NCBI RefSeq assembly: GCF_029867415.1
Contig: NC_081184.1
Location: 106,749,692 to 106,813,691, forward strand
Length of the DNA stretch: 64,000 bases
Reading direction: 5' to 3'
Origin: Vicia villosa
Taxonomy: Eukaryota > Streptophyta > Magnoliopsida > Fabales > Fabaceae
Positions 32,287 to 44,699 of the stretch are shown here, piece by piece. Positions within the stretch are counted from its first letter, which is position 1. Each line of letters starts with the position of its first letter. Made by a program: the position numbers and the translations under genes. The notes under the pieces are model-generated. The model ran no database searches. It saw only the letters and a list, made by a program, of their open reading frames with translations, and was not told the DNA's origin.

Positions 32287-33699
32287 GGGAAAATATCTCT
32301 TTCCGTCCTTTAACTTTATCTCGGGGTCCATTTTGGTCCCTTAATTTTTAAAAAGTGCAATTTGATCCCTTAATTTTTTAAACAGTGTCATGTTAGTCCT
32401 TTCCGTTAGGTCTGTTAGTCAAAGTTAAAATAAATGTCCACTTGATATGCAATTGGCGGTGATGTGGCGAAGTATTCATCCAAAACCAAGGTTTCTTGAA
32501 ACATTCATAGCATTGTCCAGAAATTCATCAAATCTGCATAACCACCTCGTCTGGAAAAAATCCAAAATTCATGGATAGCAAAAAAATCCTAAATTACATT
32601 CTTCCACAAATTTATGGATAGCAAAATTCACAGCATTGTCCAGAAATTTATGGATAGCAAAAAACCACGGATTCAACATCTTCCCTCTAATCTCAACAAA
32701 CTTCTAACCTAATTCTCCCTCTCAATTCATCAAAAATCCCCTCTCATATGACACAAACTTTCTCCAATTTTCATCACCCAGCAAGTGCACAATATTTTAA
32801 CCTCATCACCATATATAACCTGTCCAAAACCATAGCACGGGGGGAAGAACAGAGCTCCAAAATTCTGCAAAGTTACCCATCATCTTCCTCCAAGCAAAAC
32901 TCACTTCAGCGTCCATTACCTGCAAGCATACTACTCGTATCTACAACGACTATACAACATCGACACAACTCGCCCAACAACAAATCAACGCCACAACGAC
33001 GAAAACATCACAAACAAATCTAGAGGGGAATAAAAGAAGAAGAAGAGAAAGGAAACAGAAGTGTAGCGAACGAAAGAAGACCGTCACCCGAGCCATCGAA
33101 TTGGAGGTAGTTTTTCGCTTCCTTTTCGTTTCTTCGATTGTATTGTTGTTGTTCATGGAGTTGTTCTTTCTGATTCAACTCTCCTTCACAATTGAAACAT
33201 TCATCAACCCATAAATATAGAAATTCAAATTGGGGCTTTTTCAATCGCAACCCTAAATCACCAACACCGAGCAATCACGACAACCCAGGTGAAAAAAATT
33301 TGTTGAACATGATTGAAACTTCTGAAGGCGTCAACTTGATGAATTCTCGAGGGTTTCGCACTCCCACGATGGTTGAATTGAACCTTGAAAGCTTCAAAAT
33401 TGAAAGATCGAAGAAAAATTAGCACAAAATTGAAATGTAGGTTAGAGAGATGAAGAGTCCGGAGAGAAAGAACACGAGTTTTTAACATGAGTTTTTGGGT
33501 TGATTAATAAGAATTTCTGGTTTTTGATGGCATTGAAAGGAAGAAGATGATGACTAGATGCAAATCAGAATGCCACATATGCAAAAGTAAACACCGTTAG
33601 AGGAAAATAGACGGAAAGAACGTAAATGAGACGGTTTAAAAATTTAAAAGATTAATTTAAACTTTTTAAAAATTAAGGGACCAAAATAGAAATTTATCC
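32287..33699. mobile_element. Non-autonomous Mutator-type element (MULE)
   Basis: Complete 1413-bp element. A 9-bp duplication TAAAAATTA flanks it (32278-32286 and 33700-33708). Long inverted ends of roughly 120 bp begin GG.(A)TAAAT/GGGAAAATAT and share TATTTTGGTCCCTTAATTTT, AAAAAGT and TTCTTTCCGT words. No transposase is present. The interior (about 32440-33590) has more GC than its surroundings and contains frames of 91 codons (32748-33023, +) and 76 codons (33192-33422, +). Their sequence is not recognised; a captured host fragment (Pack-MULE) is possible but unproven. Confidence 0.8.
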
Positions 33700-33709
33700 T
33701 AAAAATTAT

Positions 33710-34059
33710 AAGAATATGTCAATTTAATTAATATATTTACGTCAGAATAATAACTCTTAATTTCTTGAGTTGAAAGATATATCTCAAAATAAGTTTTTAA
33801 TCAAAATAATTTTCTTAGTAAAAATGAAAGCCAATAAATAACATACACGCTGATTTAAATAATCTATCCATATACCAAAAGAAACATATAATTTTTAAAA
33901 TTGTTGTGGTACAAATTTGAAAAGTCACTAAATTGATATAATTTACCCTGTCGATATAATCTATCCATAAATTAATTGTCGTGGTACAAATTTGAAAAGT
34001 CACTAAAATAAATTGTCATAAATTTAAAACAAATAAACCGACCAATTACTTACCCTGTT
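33710..34059. repeat. Non-coding with a short direct duplication
   Basis: ATAATCTATCCATA...GTGGTACAAATTTGAAAAGTCACTAAA occurs twice (about 33859-33935 and 33955-34007), the second copy shortened internally. Both resemble an eroded minisatellite. Confidence 0.6.
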
Positions 34060-34350
34060 TTTAGTAGTTAGAGTTGCCTTTACAGAGTTATGTGATTGTC
34101 CTTTTGCATGTGGTCGTACTCTGCATCAATTAAGACATTTCATTGTCTGTACTGTGCCAATATTCTGTTAGACCGTTACCCCAATTTTATTCAAGTCTTT
34201 ATTATATTTATATTTTGATGTAATCGTGTTTACTAATTTAACTTTTATTTCCAAGTATCTAGCTTCAAGTGCAAATGTGGTTAGTTGTTGTCCTCTTTTG
34301 CTTGGTCAAGTCATAATATTTAACATAATACATGCATTGTGTAACCAGTA
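34060..34350 (+). repeat. Unclassified dispersed repeat, copy B
   Basis: Shares TAGAGTTGCCTTTACAGAGTTATGTGATTG, AATTAAGACATTTCATTGTC, TTTACTAATTTAACTTTTATTTCCAAGTATCTAGC-type blocks (in order) with copies at 26160-26520 and 46895-47330. It is shorter than the other two. Confidence 0.55.
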
Positions 34351-35100
34351 AAATATTTTAGTATGTAAGAGATCATTTGATTTTTTTCTACATTAAAAAT
34401 AAAGGAATATTTATGGATCTTTACAAATATAAAAATCCAAATTTTAATTAGTTTTTAATAATTTAATTATTAAAAAATATTAAGAAAACACAATCAGAGA
34501 ACACATACACAAGAAAAAACTATCCTCGTTGTTAAATAAGGAGAATTTTTATTCCATCCCATACTTTTCTAGCGCACCATGTGAAATTTCTAAAATACTC
34601 TTCAAAATCGAAAGTATATTTTTGGTAAGCACCAAAAACTGATAAACTATACATTAAAACCGCAAATATATTTCCGATTTGAAATGGAGATATGATAGAA
34701 GATTAATAGAGTAATTTATTATTAGTTAAATGAGTTTTAGTAGTATTTTGATATATTGGGAGTTATTTTATATTATGATGTCTTCTAGAACATTCTTAGG
34801 ATAATTTAGACTTTTTAATAGTTGTTGGGCTTTTAGTTTATTATCCATTAGTAAGTATTATATATGTAGTTTTGTTACATTGAAGAATATGAAATGAAAT
34901 GGAAAGTCTTTAATTTTCTTAGTTAGTTTTTACCTTCTTTTATTTGACAGCTTTTATTAGTCTTTCTCTAGTTTTATTAGGATTTCTAATCATCTTCCTA
35001 ACAAGATATAACTACGGTTTTGTACTATATATAAACCAGAAAAACATCAACAAATAACAACATAAATATAGGAAATACATTAAGGATTTTTAACACAAAG
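34351..35100. other. Non-coding; possible small LTR remnant
   Basis: Around 34850-34905 the words TATATATGTAGTTTTGTTACATTGAAGAATATGAAATG resemble the R region of small copia LTRs or TRIMs. No pair was found. A short CCGCAAATATATTTCCGATTT palindrome-like word near 34658 recurs as CCGGAAATATATTTCCGG near 35587. Confidence 0.35.
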
Positions 35101-35113
35101 CAAACATTACAAA

Positions 35114-35371
35114 TCAACGTCCACGTGGACGTTGCAACATCATGATAATATCATCGACCGATCTTGAAATAGTCGCATCTAACTCGATGGAAACTTTCTC
35201 CTGAAAACTCGTATAAGTATTCCACATAGCCCGCATATCAGCGATGTTATTCAGCTCACGATTGATGAACACAAGCTTCTCCTCTGTGTCAATAGATGGC
35301 GAGCGGTAGTCGATCTTTCCACCTTTGCGATTGTCGCCATAAGGTACAAGTTCCTGCAATGTTAGACGCAC
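35114..35371 (-). pseudogene. Small ORF fragment, possibly transposase-associated
   Basis: 85 codons on the minus strand. The pattern YRSPSIDTEEKLVFINRELNNIADMRAMW followed by IELDATISRSVDDII resembles, from memory of legume annotations, short domains attached to Mutator-type or plant-mobile-domain transposon proteins. No catalytic residues are included. It lies between two copies of an AATATATTTCCG-containing palindrome (34658 and 35587), which may mark the ends of its element. The frame is preceded by ordinary AT-rich DNA and followed at once by TGA-rich sequence. It could also be a domesticated fragment. Confidence 0.35.
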
Positions 35372-35644
35372 TTCTTCAATTAGGGTTTACATGGTGATCT
35401 TAAATTTCTGGACAACTCCAACATGACATTAGATGTTCATTTTCATGTTCATTTTTGGTTTTTGGTGTTGTGTTAAGAAAAAAATATGATAAATGAGGTT
35501 ATTTATAGTAGGTGGATGCAAACATGAACCATACAAATCCTATCCTTTTGTCAGAAGGAAAACCGAAAGTGAAACTACGCTTTTAAACCGGAAATATATT
35601 TCCGGTTAGTTCCTTGAAGCTGATAAAACACTGAATCAAAATTT

Positions 35645-36130
35645 TTTGGATCACAAATACTATTCTTCATATATAAAAATATTTAGATCAAAAATAGATT
35701 TTTCCCATATACAAATATTATTTATGTTTAGGTATCATTTACAAAAATATCTGAATCAATTGTAAATTTTCGTATATAAAAATATTTAGATCAATAATAG
35801 TTTTTTTCCCGTATACCTTTTTTGAATGAATTTTTTTGGGATCATAAATACCATTTTTCATATATAAAAATATTTATATCATTAATAGATTTTCCCCATA
35901 TACAAATATTATTTACATTTAAGTATCATTAAATTTACATAAAAATATTTAGATCAATAATAGTTTTTTTTCTCATATACCTTTTTTGAATAAATTTTTT
36001 TGAATCATAAATACCATTTTTCGTATATAAATATATTTAGATCAATAATAGATTTTTTTCTCGTATACAAATATTATTTTTGTTTAGGTATCGTTTACAA
36101 AAATACCTTAATCAATAGAATTTTATACTA
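35645..36130. repeat. Three diverged ~175-bp tandem units
   Basis: Each unit has ATCA.AAATACCATTTTTC.TATATAAAAATATTTA.ATCA, TAATAGATTTTT.CC.TATACAAATATTATTT and TTTAGGTATC.TTTACA in order. They are variably truncated. Non-coding. Confidence 0.7.
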
Positions 36131-36191
36131 ATAGAATTTGACTATAAATAATAGTAGTATGTTACAATTGAATAAGTAATACACTTTTTTT

Positions 36192-36960
<769 letters not shown>

Positions 36961-36984
36961 AGATATATAAGTAGTATATGTTGA

Positions 36985-37266
36985 AAAAGATATTTACAGA
37001 GGTATGGCATGAATTTTGCAACTTGGTTGATCATGGAAATGGACCTTAAGAACATCTTCATGGAGCCTTCTTCATAAATTCGAATATCCTAGCTCACAAA
37101 TGATATGGAGGAGTTCTTATATCTTTTGGAAACAAGCAATCACAATTTCTTTTTGTATATTTTGGTTAGCAAATGATGCATGAATGAATGATGATAATGA
37201 TGATCACACTCTTTGAGATTCAATGCAAATGAGGTGGGATCTTAGGGTCAAATTGGGGGTATGACA
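36985..37266 (-). repeat. Truncated Ogre-like LTR end
   Basis: On the minus strand it starts TGTCATACCCCCAATTTGACC and continues TAAGATCCCACCTCATTTGCAT, the kind of LTR start seen in legume Ogre-type gypsy elements. It has the same TGT.ATACCCC.AAATTT start as the solo LTR at 58367-63048. The rest of the LTR is missing. Identification is from memory of the family. Confidence 0.5.
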
Positions 37267-37883
37267 TACCCTATTTCATAATAAAGTGGCCTAGGTACTA
37301 TACCCTAGGTAAAGAAAAATTAAACTTTGGTTTGTTTAAAAATAATTGATTGTCCCTAATAGTTTGGAAAACTAAGTTTAAGGGGACAAGGTGATCCTCC
37401 AAAGACTTACTGTACACTAATAAATCCTCAAAGAAGACAATAACAAAGTGTCAAAGAAAAGGCTTAAAACCTTGTTCATAAGTATTTGGAACAAGGTGGG
37501 TGCATTACGGATAACCAGATATTCAAAATGACCATTATGTGTCTTAAAAGCTATTTTGTGTTCATCCATTTAGGCCATGGGTAGCTGATGATACCCTGAA
37601 CGCATGTGTAACTTAGAAAGCATAGAAGAGCCATGGAGTTCATCTAAGAGATCTTCAATTAAGAGAATAGGAAATTGATCCTTAATTTTGACTTCATTAA
37701 AACTTCGGAAATCTACACACAAGCACCATGAACCATCCTTACTGCGAACCTAAATAGTGGGAGAGGAAAAAGGATTGTTGCTATGCTGAATAATACCTTA
37801 ATCCAACATTTCCTAGACTATTTTGTCAATAACATCTTTCTGTACCAAGGAAAAAAGATCAGGTCTCATGTTGAAGGGTAGGG

Positions 37884-39714
37884 TGTAACACCCGCTAACC
37901 CCACGACAAATATACTGCATAACCAGATTAAAAGCATGCATATCAAGAGGGCATCACATGTATTGAAATACAATTCAACAAAATAAAAATGCATAACATA
38001 CAAATTGCATCTGGTCATGTTCATAACACACATTTGAATATCATGTTTCATATGCACATCACAGCGGAATAATAAAGTAATACCAATAATGAAATCTCAT
38101 AATGCATAATCATGTATAAAAGCATTAGATTCTAAGGCCACCATCACATAAATCTAACATGTTCAAAATCGTGAAGAGAGCATAACAATATCTCTCAAAC
38201 ATAACATGAAATCAAAGTAAAGAAAAGCATGAGTCCTCTCTACCTAAGGAAACAATAAAAACTAAAGAAAAGTTCCTCGGCTAAATCCTCGTAAGCAAAT
38301 GAGCACCTCTACTCCTCGGTACCTGAGCGATGTCGTACAAAACATCATTTTAACAGAAGAGTGAGAATTCATATCGTTAAGGAAATATATAATAAGCAGT
38401 GTATAACAATATACAATAAATGAATTCCACATGCTTCAATTATACATGTATTCAACACTTTATAAATTCATATCACATGTTTACGAATACGACATTGCTC
38501 TATCAATTTACGATATCACGTGATCAAAACACAAGTATCAACAAAGTACCAATTTACACAATTAGCACATAAACACATCAAATGCAATTCACATCGACAC
38601 ATGTGACTCTAATGCGACTCAATGCAAATGCATGTGGTACCAATGTTATTCTTAGTGGATTCCCTGCATCTCTTTCTCGGACAGATAACCACCAAAAATA
38701 AGTTCGTCCTCTAGACTTCAAACCCATCTCCACGGTTTGATACAAGTCAATAGCTCCCACAGAACTACCAAACATTTCCTCTTTCTCACCTGGTAAATGA
38801 ATGTATGTACAAATATTGATAACCTTATGCAATTAAGACCATCTCTCAATCTTAATTATACAAGCATATATCTCACCATTCATCACATATGAATTCACCT
38901 CACATTTGCACATACACATAATCATGTAATCAATCACACATGAAAATATCTTCGCACCCTCACCAAATCAACACATCATCAATAACAAGTAGAAACCAAT
39001 GCCCAAAAATGTTATTCTCAACCAATAGCAATTCACAACATGCATACATATAAAATTCAAGTATCATGTTATCACAAAGGATTGACTCAGCATTCTGCCA
39101 CATACGAATTTCTCCACTAACACCCATCCAAAATAGTAATTAATCAAGTATTTAATGTTTTCTAACATGTATCTAACATATAACATCATATAGCAACATA
39201 AAAACATGATTTCAAAACATCAATTTCATCACTTCACATTCAAACCCGAACATGTCAAAACTATGAAATGAAGAACAAAACCCCTAATTTCATGTTACAA
39301 CCCTTTGCATATCATTACATATGCCCATAAATCAAGGAAATCCCACCCATACCTTAGGTTTAGAACTTTCTAGGTTTTCTCCTCTTCTCTTATCTTCTCT
39401 TCTATTCTCTTCTCTCATTTTCCTCTTTTCATCTTTTCTTCTCTTTTCCTCTTTTCTTATTATCTTTCTAATTTTTTCTAGTTTTTTGAAAATCCTTACC
39501 AACATATCATTACTAATGGGCTTACTAATTAACACCTCCACTATTTATCATTTTAACACAATATTAGGCCCAAATTAACTATTTTATTATTTTCACACCA
39601 AATAACTCAAAAGATAATATACCACAAAACACACAATTCAATTAATTATCATATCACATAAAAATTAATAAACCAATTAAATAATAAAATAATCGATAAA
39701 ATTGGGGTGTTACA
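37884..39714 (-). mobile_element. Solo LTR, Tekay/Del-like (1831 bp)
   Basis: Begins TGTAACACCCGC and ends GGGGTGTTACA, flanked by the 5-bp duplication TAGGG (37879-37883 and 39715-39719). No primer site or coding sequence is inside, so it is a solo LTR left by LTR-LTR recombination. Minus orientation is favoured because TGTAACACCCC is a usual LTR start. A strong pyrimidine tract (CTCTTCT-type, about 39365-39475) lies near its right end. Confidence 0.8.
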
Positions 39715-40149
39715 TAGGGTGCTATCTTTGATGGGAATCTTGTGATCAATACTAGCACGAGATGGAGGTAAAGTAGTTGGTTCATCAAAAATATCCTCAA
39801 ATTAACCAAGTAGATGCTGAATGGAATGAGGGATATGATACTCCTGGTTAACATTAGTCATGGCTTGGAAAGTACGTAATGCAAACGTATAAGCCTCCAT
39901 GGAAATGGATAAAAAACACAACTCAGCTCCTTTATGCAGTGCATGTGTTAAGGATTTGATATTAATAAGTTTCTAGCAAGGAGTCTTGGCCCCTCTTAGT
40001 AAAATTTTCCTGCCATTTGTTATGAACTCCATTTGAAATTTATCAAAATCCCAAAGGATATAACCTAATGATTGTAGCCACTGGATTCCTAAAATCAAAT
40101 CACATCAAACCAGTGGTAAAAGAATGAAATTTGCAGTGAAATGTGCTTG

Positions 40150-40377
40150 TTATAACTGCCACTTGAAGCCTCTACAAATGAAAGCATCCTTCAACTGATG
40201 TCCACCTCCCCCTGTTACAGCTAAAGGAGAAATAGCTTCTAACTTGCACCCCAAAGCTTTTGCCATTTCTAAGTCCAAGAATTTATGTGTGTTGCCACTA
40301 TCAAACAACATATGGATCAGTTTCTTGTTGTGTAACCTTGTAACCTGTATAGTATGAAAGTTAGCAACACCTATCAA
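40150..40377 (-). pseudogene. Gypsy aspartic protease fragment
   Basis: 76-residue frame with FDSGNTHKFLD (active-site D-S-G) and, later, VTGGGGHQLKDAFICRGFKW, as in chromoviral proteases where a VADG or similar loop precedes C.GF.W. It lacks its neighbours in frame. Part of the Reina-like element. Confidence 0.7.
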
Positions 40378-40909
40378 ATCTTGTAGAGAGAGTTAAGGGT
40401 TTTAAAACCTTGGGGTTTTCAAGTTTAGCTAAAGTTGTATCAACTGGATTTCCTCTTTAAGAAGGTCCTCATCCTCTAGTTCTAAAACCATGAGTCAGGC
40501 TCTCTTATGCTTGAGCTGATGTCCAACTGTGAATTGTTCATCACAAAACATACACAATCCCTTTGCACGCCAGTCAGCCATTTCCATTGCAGAATAAGTA
40601 TGTGCTTGTTTGTGTGTAATTTTTTTTTGGGTGAGATGTTGGTTACAAATAGCAGAAGGTGATGAAGACATGTTTACTACAGTGTTAGGTTTAGAAAGGA
40701 GTCCATGATTTTTTTTAAAAAGGTGAAATGGGTGTTGGTTTTATGTGGAGAAGGTTGTGAAGCTTCATGGAGTTTGGGGAGATTTGCAGCATGATCAATG
40801 GAAAAGGGATTAAAGTTTCTTACATGCATATGCGTGTTGTGATCGAGGCCATCTAGTAAAAAATACTGAGTGAATGTTCAGGGATTAAGTTAACCTGAGT
40901 TAAGGCCAG

Positions 40910-41131
40910 TTAAAATAGATCAATATACTCCTGAGCTTTGCAAGTATGTTTCACTTTCAGCAAGGAAGAAATGGGATCTCCATACACATCACCGTAACGA
41001 GTTGTGACATCCGTAACGTATTGCTTCCAAGGAGAGTATATTTCAAACTTTTGATGCATATAGTTAAGATACCATATAAGAGCAAGACCAGCGAGATGAA
41101 TGGAAGTGAAACGCACCATTGGCGGTGGCAA
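40910..41131 (-). pseudogene. Gypsy gag (Retrotrans_gag) fragment
   Basis: 74 codons with SIHLAGLALIWYLNYMHQKF and YGDVYGDPISSLLKVKHTCKAQEYIDLF, the capsid C-terminal pattern of plant gypsy gag (A..W......F.D....L..L.Q...V..Y...F). A frameshift cuts it off upstream. The antisense and other-frame ORFs here are shadows. Confidence 0.7.
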
Positions 41132-41449
41132 CCTTTTATCGAGTAATAAGAACTAGTCGCATTTGCAAAGCCATTCATGAATATTATTGCCATCAAAACG
41201 TGGAAACTCCATCTTTGAGATCCTCGTAGCATACACATTTTGATTGTTTTCGCGGTTATTATTAGAACCCTATTTAACATTGGAGGTTGGAGAACCATGG
41301 CCCGTCTGTTGTCGGAGAAAATGTTGTATTTCATCCATGTCGGCGTTGCGTTGAAGATGTAGCTGGTTGAGGCGGTCTTCAAGGTATTGTTCAATTTCGT
41401 TCAGAGTGTGTGACGGAGAAGCGTCCATGGTCGGAGGTTTGATACCAAT

Positions 41450-41808
41450 TGATAAGGATTTTGGATATGAATCTCTAGTGATATCTAGATTCTAAACCAG
41501 AGATAACAAGAGAAGAAAATTATTTGTTGGAATAAAATCTCTCAAATTGTAGAGCACACACAAAGAGAGGGAGGAAGAAGAAATAGTTGATATTTAATTG
41601 TGTGTTTCATTCATTAGCTCTATCGGCAATCCAACCAGAAAAAAGTCAGCTATTACAACAAATTATGTGATAGCAATTTCTAAAGGATAAGTCACCTCAC
41701 ATAAAAGGCAAAATGGTAATAACAAACATAATTAAAATAACATTCTAATTAGAATATGTAACATTCATAGTTTAACCTAGCACCCACATACGGGGGTCTG
41801 CTATTACA
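41450..41808 (-). repeat. 5' LTR of the Reina-like element
   Basis: 359 bp: minus strand starts TGTAATAGCAGACCCCC and ends CAAAATCCTTATCA directly before the mutated primer site. The other LTR is lost. Confidence 0.6.
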
Positions 41809-41824
41809 TTTATGACGTTACTAA

Positions 41825-42260
41825 ATACTTTTGGATTTTTTTGTTGCGTTTATCAGATTTTTCAAAGAAAGACCAGAAATTTCTAGTAAAAACGCCTTGA
41901 TTTCTAGCAAATACTTGAAGCAATATCGAATTTTTCGAATTGTTGTGTAGTTTTCCAGATTTTTGAAAACTGGCAGTAGTTCATATTTGCCAGGAAATTG
42001 TTTTTGTAACACTACCAGATTTTTAGAAAAATCTGATAAAGTACAACACTTTTCAAAAAATTCGGTAGTGTTAAAAAAATTGCTTACTGAATATGAACTA
42101 GCGATTTGTTCAAAAATTCGAAAAATTACCAAAGATACCAGATTTATAAAGAAAATTCGGTGTATTAAATTTAGTTTAAAAACAGGTAAAAACGCATATC
42201 AAACTTTTTAAATACGCTACCAGATTTTTTAAATTTATACCGAATTTTTCACTTGTTCTA
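41825..42260. mobile_element. Long foldback element (diverged inverted arms)
   Basis: The left arm (about 41825-42035) carries CAGTAGTTCATATTTGCCAGGAAATTG and AACACTACCAGATTTTT. The right arm read in reverse carries GCTAGTTCATATTCAGTAAGCAATT and AACACTACCGAATTTTTT. Together the arms make a roughly 400-bp imperfect hairpin. This explains why both strands show overlapping open frames (41821-42132 minus, 41963-42211 plus), which I do not regard as genes. Confidence 0.6.
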
Positions 42261-43900
42261 CTGTATTTTTTGTCCAAATATTTTTGACAAAATTTTGACA
42301 AAGATAATATAGGTATTATTAGGGGTTGTTTGTGGTGTGGTTTGGATCGGTTTTGAGATAAAACTCATCCGATCCAAAGATAAATCTGTTCGCCATTTTG
42401 TTCGGTTTTGGATGATTGATTTAAAAAATCATATCCTATCAAATTTCACACAGTTTAATTTGATTCGATTTTTGGATATCCAAATTGCAAATTAAGTTGT
42501 TGATTAAGATTATAAAAATGTTATTAAATAATATATTTGATATAAATATATAACCTATAGTATATATTAAAACATAATATTAATGGTTGAAATAAATGAA
42601 ATAATAAAAATAAATTGATTAAACTAAAATAACAAATAGTTTAAAAAAAAAACATCATCAAATAATAAATTGAAACAACATAGCACATTAATATAAAATA
42701 AATAAATATAAAAATATATACACGCGGTTTGGTTCGGTTTAGATTTTTTTTAAAAATCAATGTAAAATTCAATTTAAACCGAGCGGTATTTACAAAATAA
42801 CATTTAAATATATTTAATAATATTTGATTTTTTTTACAATTTTTTATTTTTAAACAGTTTATAATTTTTATTTAGATTAATTTGAATTTAAACGCCACTG
42901 AATATTATATATAAAAAAAAAAAACTATAAAAATGTTAGGTCAAACTGTCAATTTGACATGATAAAATTTCGTCACTCTTAATTGCACCCCATATTTATT
43001 TCACGGTGGAAATAAAATCTCCTTATAATTTAATTTATAAAAGAAAATCTCCTTGCAACATGTATAACCTTTTTTTTCTCTAAAAAAAGTTAAGAATATT
43101 TTTTCTTTTTTGGTTTTATACCACTGGTTTAATCCCGATTAGGGACGAGTTTTCCGATTGTAGTTACTAAATCCAGCGTCAATCACCATTGGACTAACTA
43201 ATGATTGGTAAAGTTAAAAATACTTTCTTAACACTTATTTTAAGATTAATTTTTTTATTAAATAAAATACATTTAAGTCCTATCAATTCTTAACACTCCA
43301 CTTGATAAAATTAATTGTTTGAACTATTTTTAATATAAACCAAACTCTCAAGTTTCGCAAAAATGTATTAAAAAGTCTGACGCTAGTTGTAATCGGGTTC
43401 AGTTAAAGATGTATTTTAACTTTTCATCAGCCTACTATGAAACAAGTAACCTGGCAAGTTGATGAAATATATAAATCACTAGTATTAAATTGTGTTGGAA
43501 AATTTGGAAAGCTTATAAAATGTCAATGACTTAAACATTGGAGATTAAAAAAATTTGACATATCACACAATGGAACATTTAACTTTGGGACATTTTCTTT
43601 AGTGTCAACACACTTTATGAGAACATGTCACAGTGCTCTTAAAATTTTAAGGTAATAGGTGTGTGAGTTTTCATTCTTATAAATTTTTATATTTTTAACC
43701 AAAATGAGACTTCCTAACATTACTCACAGTTATAATTCTTTTTCGACAATTCATATATCTATTTTTTCTTGATTAAAATTTCAAATCATTCTCTCATTTT
43801 TTTCACATTTTCTCTTTCATTTTAATTTTTTCTCTATTTATTTATTATTTCTAAAAATACTAATAATCAATTTTTTAATTTTAATAAATTAACAATTTAT
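42261..43900. other. AT-rich non-coding DNA
   Basis: Around 42320-42960 GGTTTGG(A)TCGGTTTTGA and GCGGTTTGGTTCGGTTTAGA words occur in both halves, as in small hAT-like elements starting TTAGGGGTTGTTTGTGG. The rest is featureless. It may be the body of the Helitron whose 3' end is at 44665. Confidence 0.35.
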
Positions 43901-43902
43901 TT

Positions 43903-44632
43903 TATTTCACGGATCGCTATAAACACAATATCTATTTTATTTTAATCAACTATTATCTTAATTTGAGAGAAAAATCCTTATTTTCAAATATTATTATTTT
44001 TTCTTTCTTCATCCCACGGTTCCTTTTTTATTTTTGTATGATTATTTAATACAATTAATTTTATATGATTATTGTTCATTTTACAATTAAGTAAATCATT
44101 TTAAATTTTACCTATGTATCTAAATATATTTTATATCGTATCAAATAATTTTTTATCTCACAGATCATTATCCTCACAATATCTATTTTATTTTAATCAA
44201 CAATTTATTTTGATTTAAAAGACAAAATCCTCATTCCAAAATATCAACATTTTCTTTCTTTTTTCTTTCTTTTTGCATGATTATTTAATACAATTGAGTT
44301 TATATAATTTTTTTATTTTACAATTAAATAACTCATTTTAAATTTACATATGTATTTAAAAACATTTTATATTGTATCAAATAAACTTTCTATTTCACGG
44401 GTCACTATAAGCACAATAAATATTTTATGTTAATCAACAATTATCTTAATTTAAAAGATAAAAATCTTATTTTCAAATATTAAATATTCTTTTTTTCCTC
44501 TCACCGGTCCTTCTTTTTCCTCTTTGTATTTTAATACAATTGAGTTTGTATAGTAATTTTTCATTTTAAAATTAATGGCTAATTTCAAATTTAGATACAT
44601 ATCTAAATACAATTTATATCGTATCAAATAAA
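43903..44632. repeat. Three ~243-bp tandem repeats
   Basis: Units 43903-44148, 44149-44390 and 44391-44632. Each contains TTTCAC(A)G..TCACTAT, CACAATA.(C)TATTTTAT.TTAATCAACA, then TTTAATACAATT.A.TTT.TAT and ends AAATACA-TTTATAT.GTATCAAATAA. Divergence is moderate. They lie directly before a Helitron-like 3' hairpin. Confidence 0.8.
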
Positions 44633-44639
44633 TTTATCT

Positions 44640-44665
44640 GTGCGGCCGCACGAGTATCTGTCTAG
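44640..44665 (+). mobile_element. Helitron 3' terminus
   Basis: A perfect palindrome GTGCGGCCGCAC (44640-44651), 10 bases, then CTAG (44662-44665) followed by T. This is the signature of a plant Helitron end: hairpin, about ten bases, CTRR, insertion before T. The 5' TC end was not found. The tandem units upstream probably belong to the element. Confidence 0.65.
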
Positions 44666-44699
44666 TATCTACCAAAAATATTAAAACAATGGGAGTATG

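Larger units (their letters stand above)
37267..41808 (-). mobile_element. Decayed Reina-like Ty3/gypsy element, split by a solo LTR
   Basis: Reading the minus strand downward: a 359-bp 5' LTR (41450-41808), a mutated primer site (TTGGTATCAAACC) and gag with VRFTSIHLAGLALIWYLNYMHQKFEIY (40910-41131). A protease follows with LFDSGNTHKFLD and FICRGFKWQL (40150-40377), then the start of reverse transcriptase, which continues beyond the solo LTR as SKDGSWCLCVDFRSFNEVKIKDQFPI and CRHNGHFEY-like blocks (37500-37880). The small LTR, the tRNA-Met type primer site and the motif style fit the Reina branch of chromoviruses. Frameshifts and stops are frequent. The 3' end was lost at the truncated Ogre-like LTR at 37266. 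A 1831-bp solo LTR (37884-39714) sits in the RT region. Confidence 0.7.

Noticed and set aside
32748..33422. Host gene exons within the MULE
   Set aside because: Frames are short and unrecognised; reported only as possible captured sequence.
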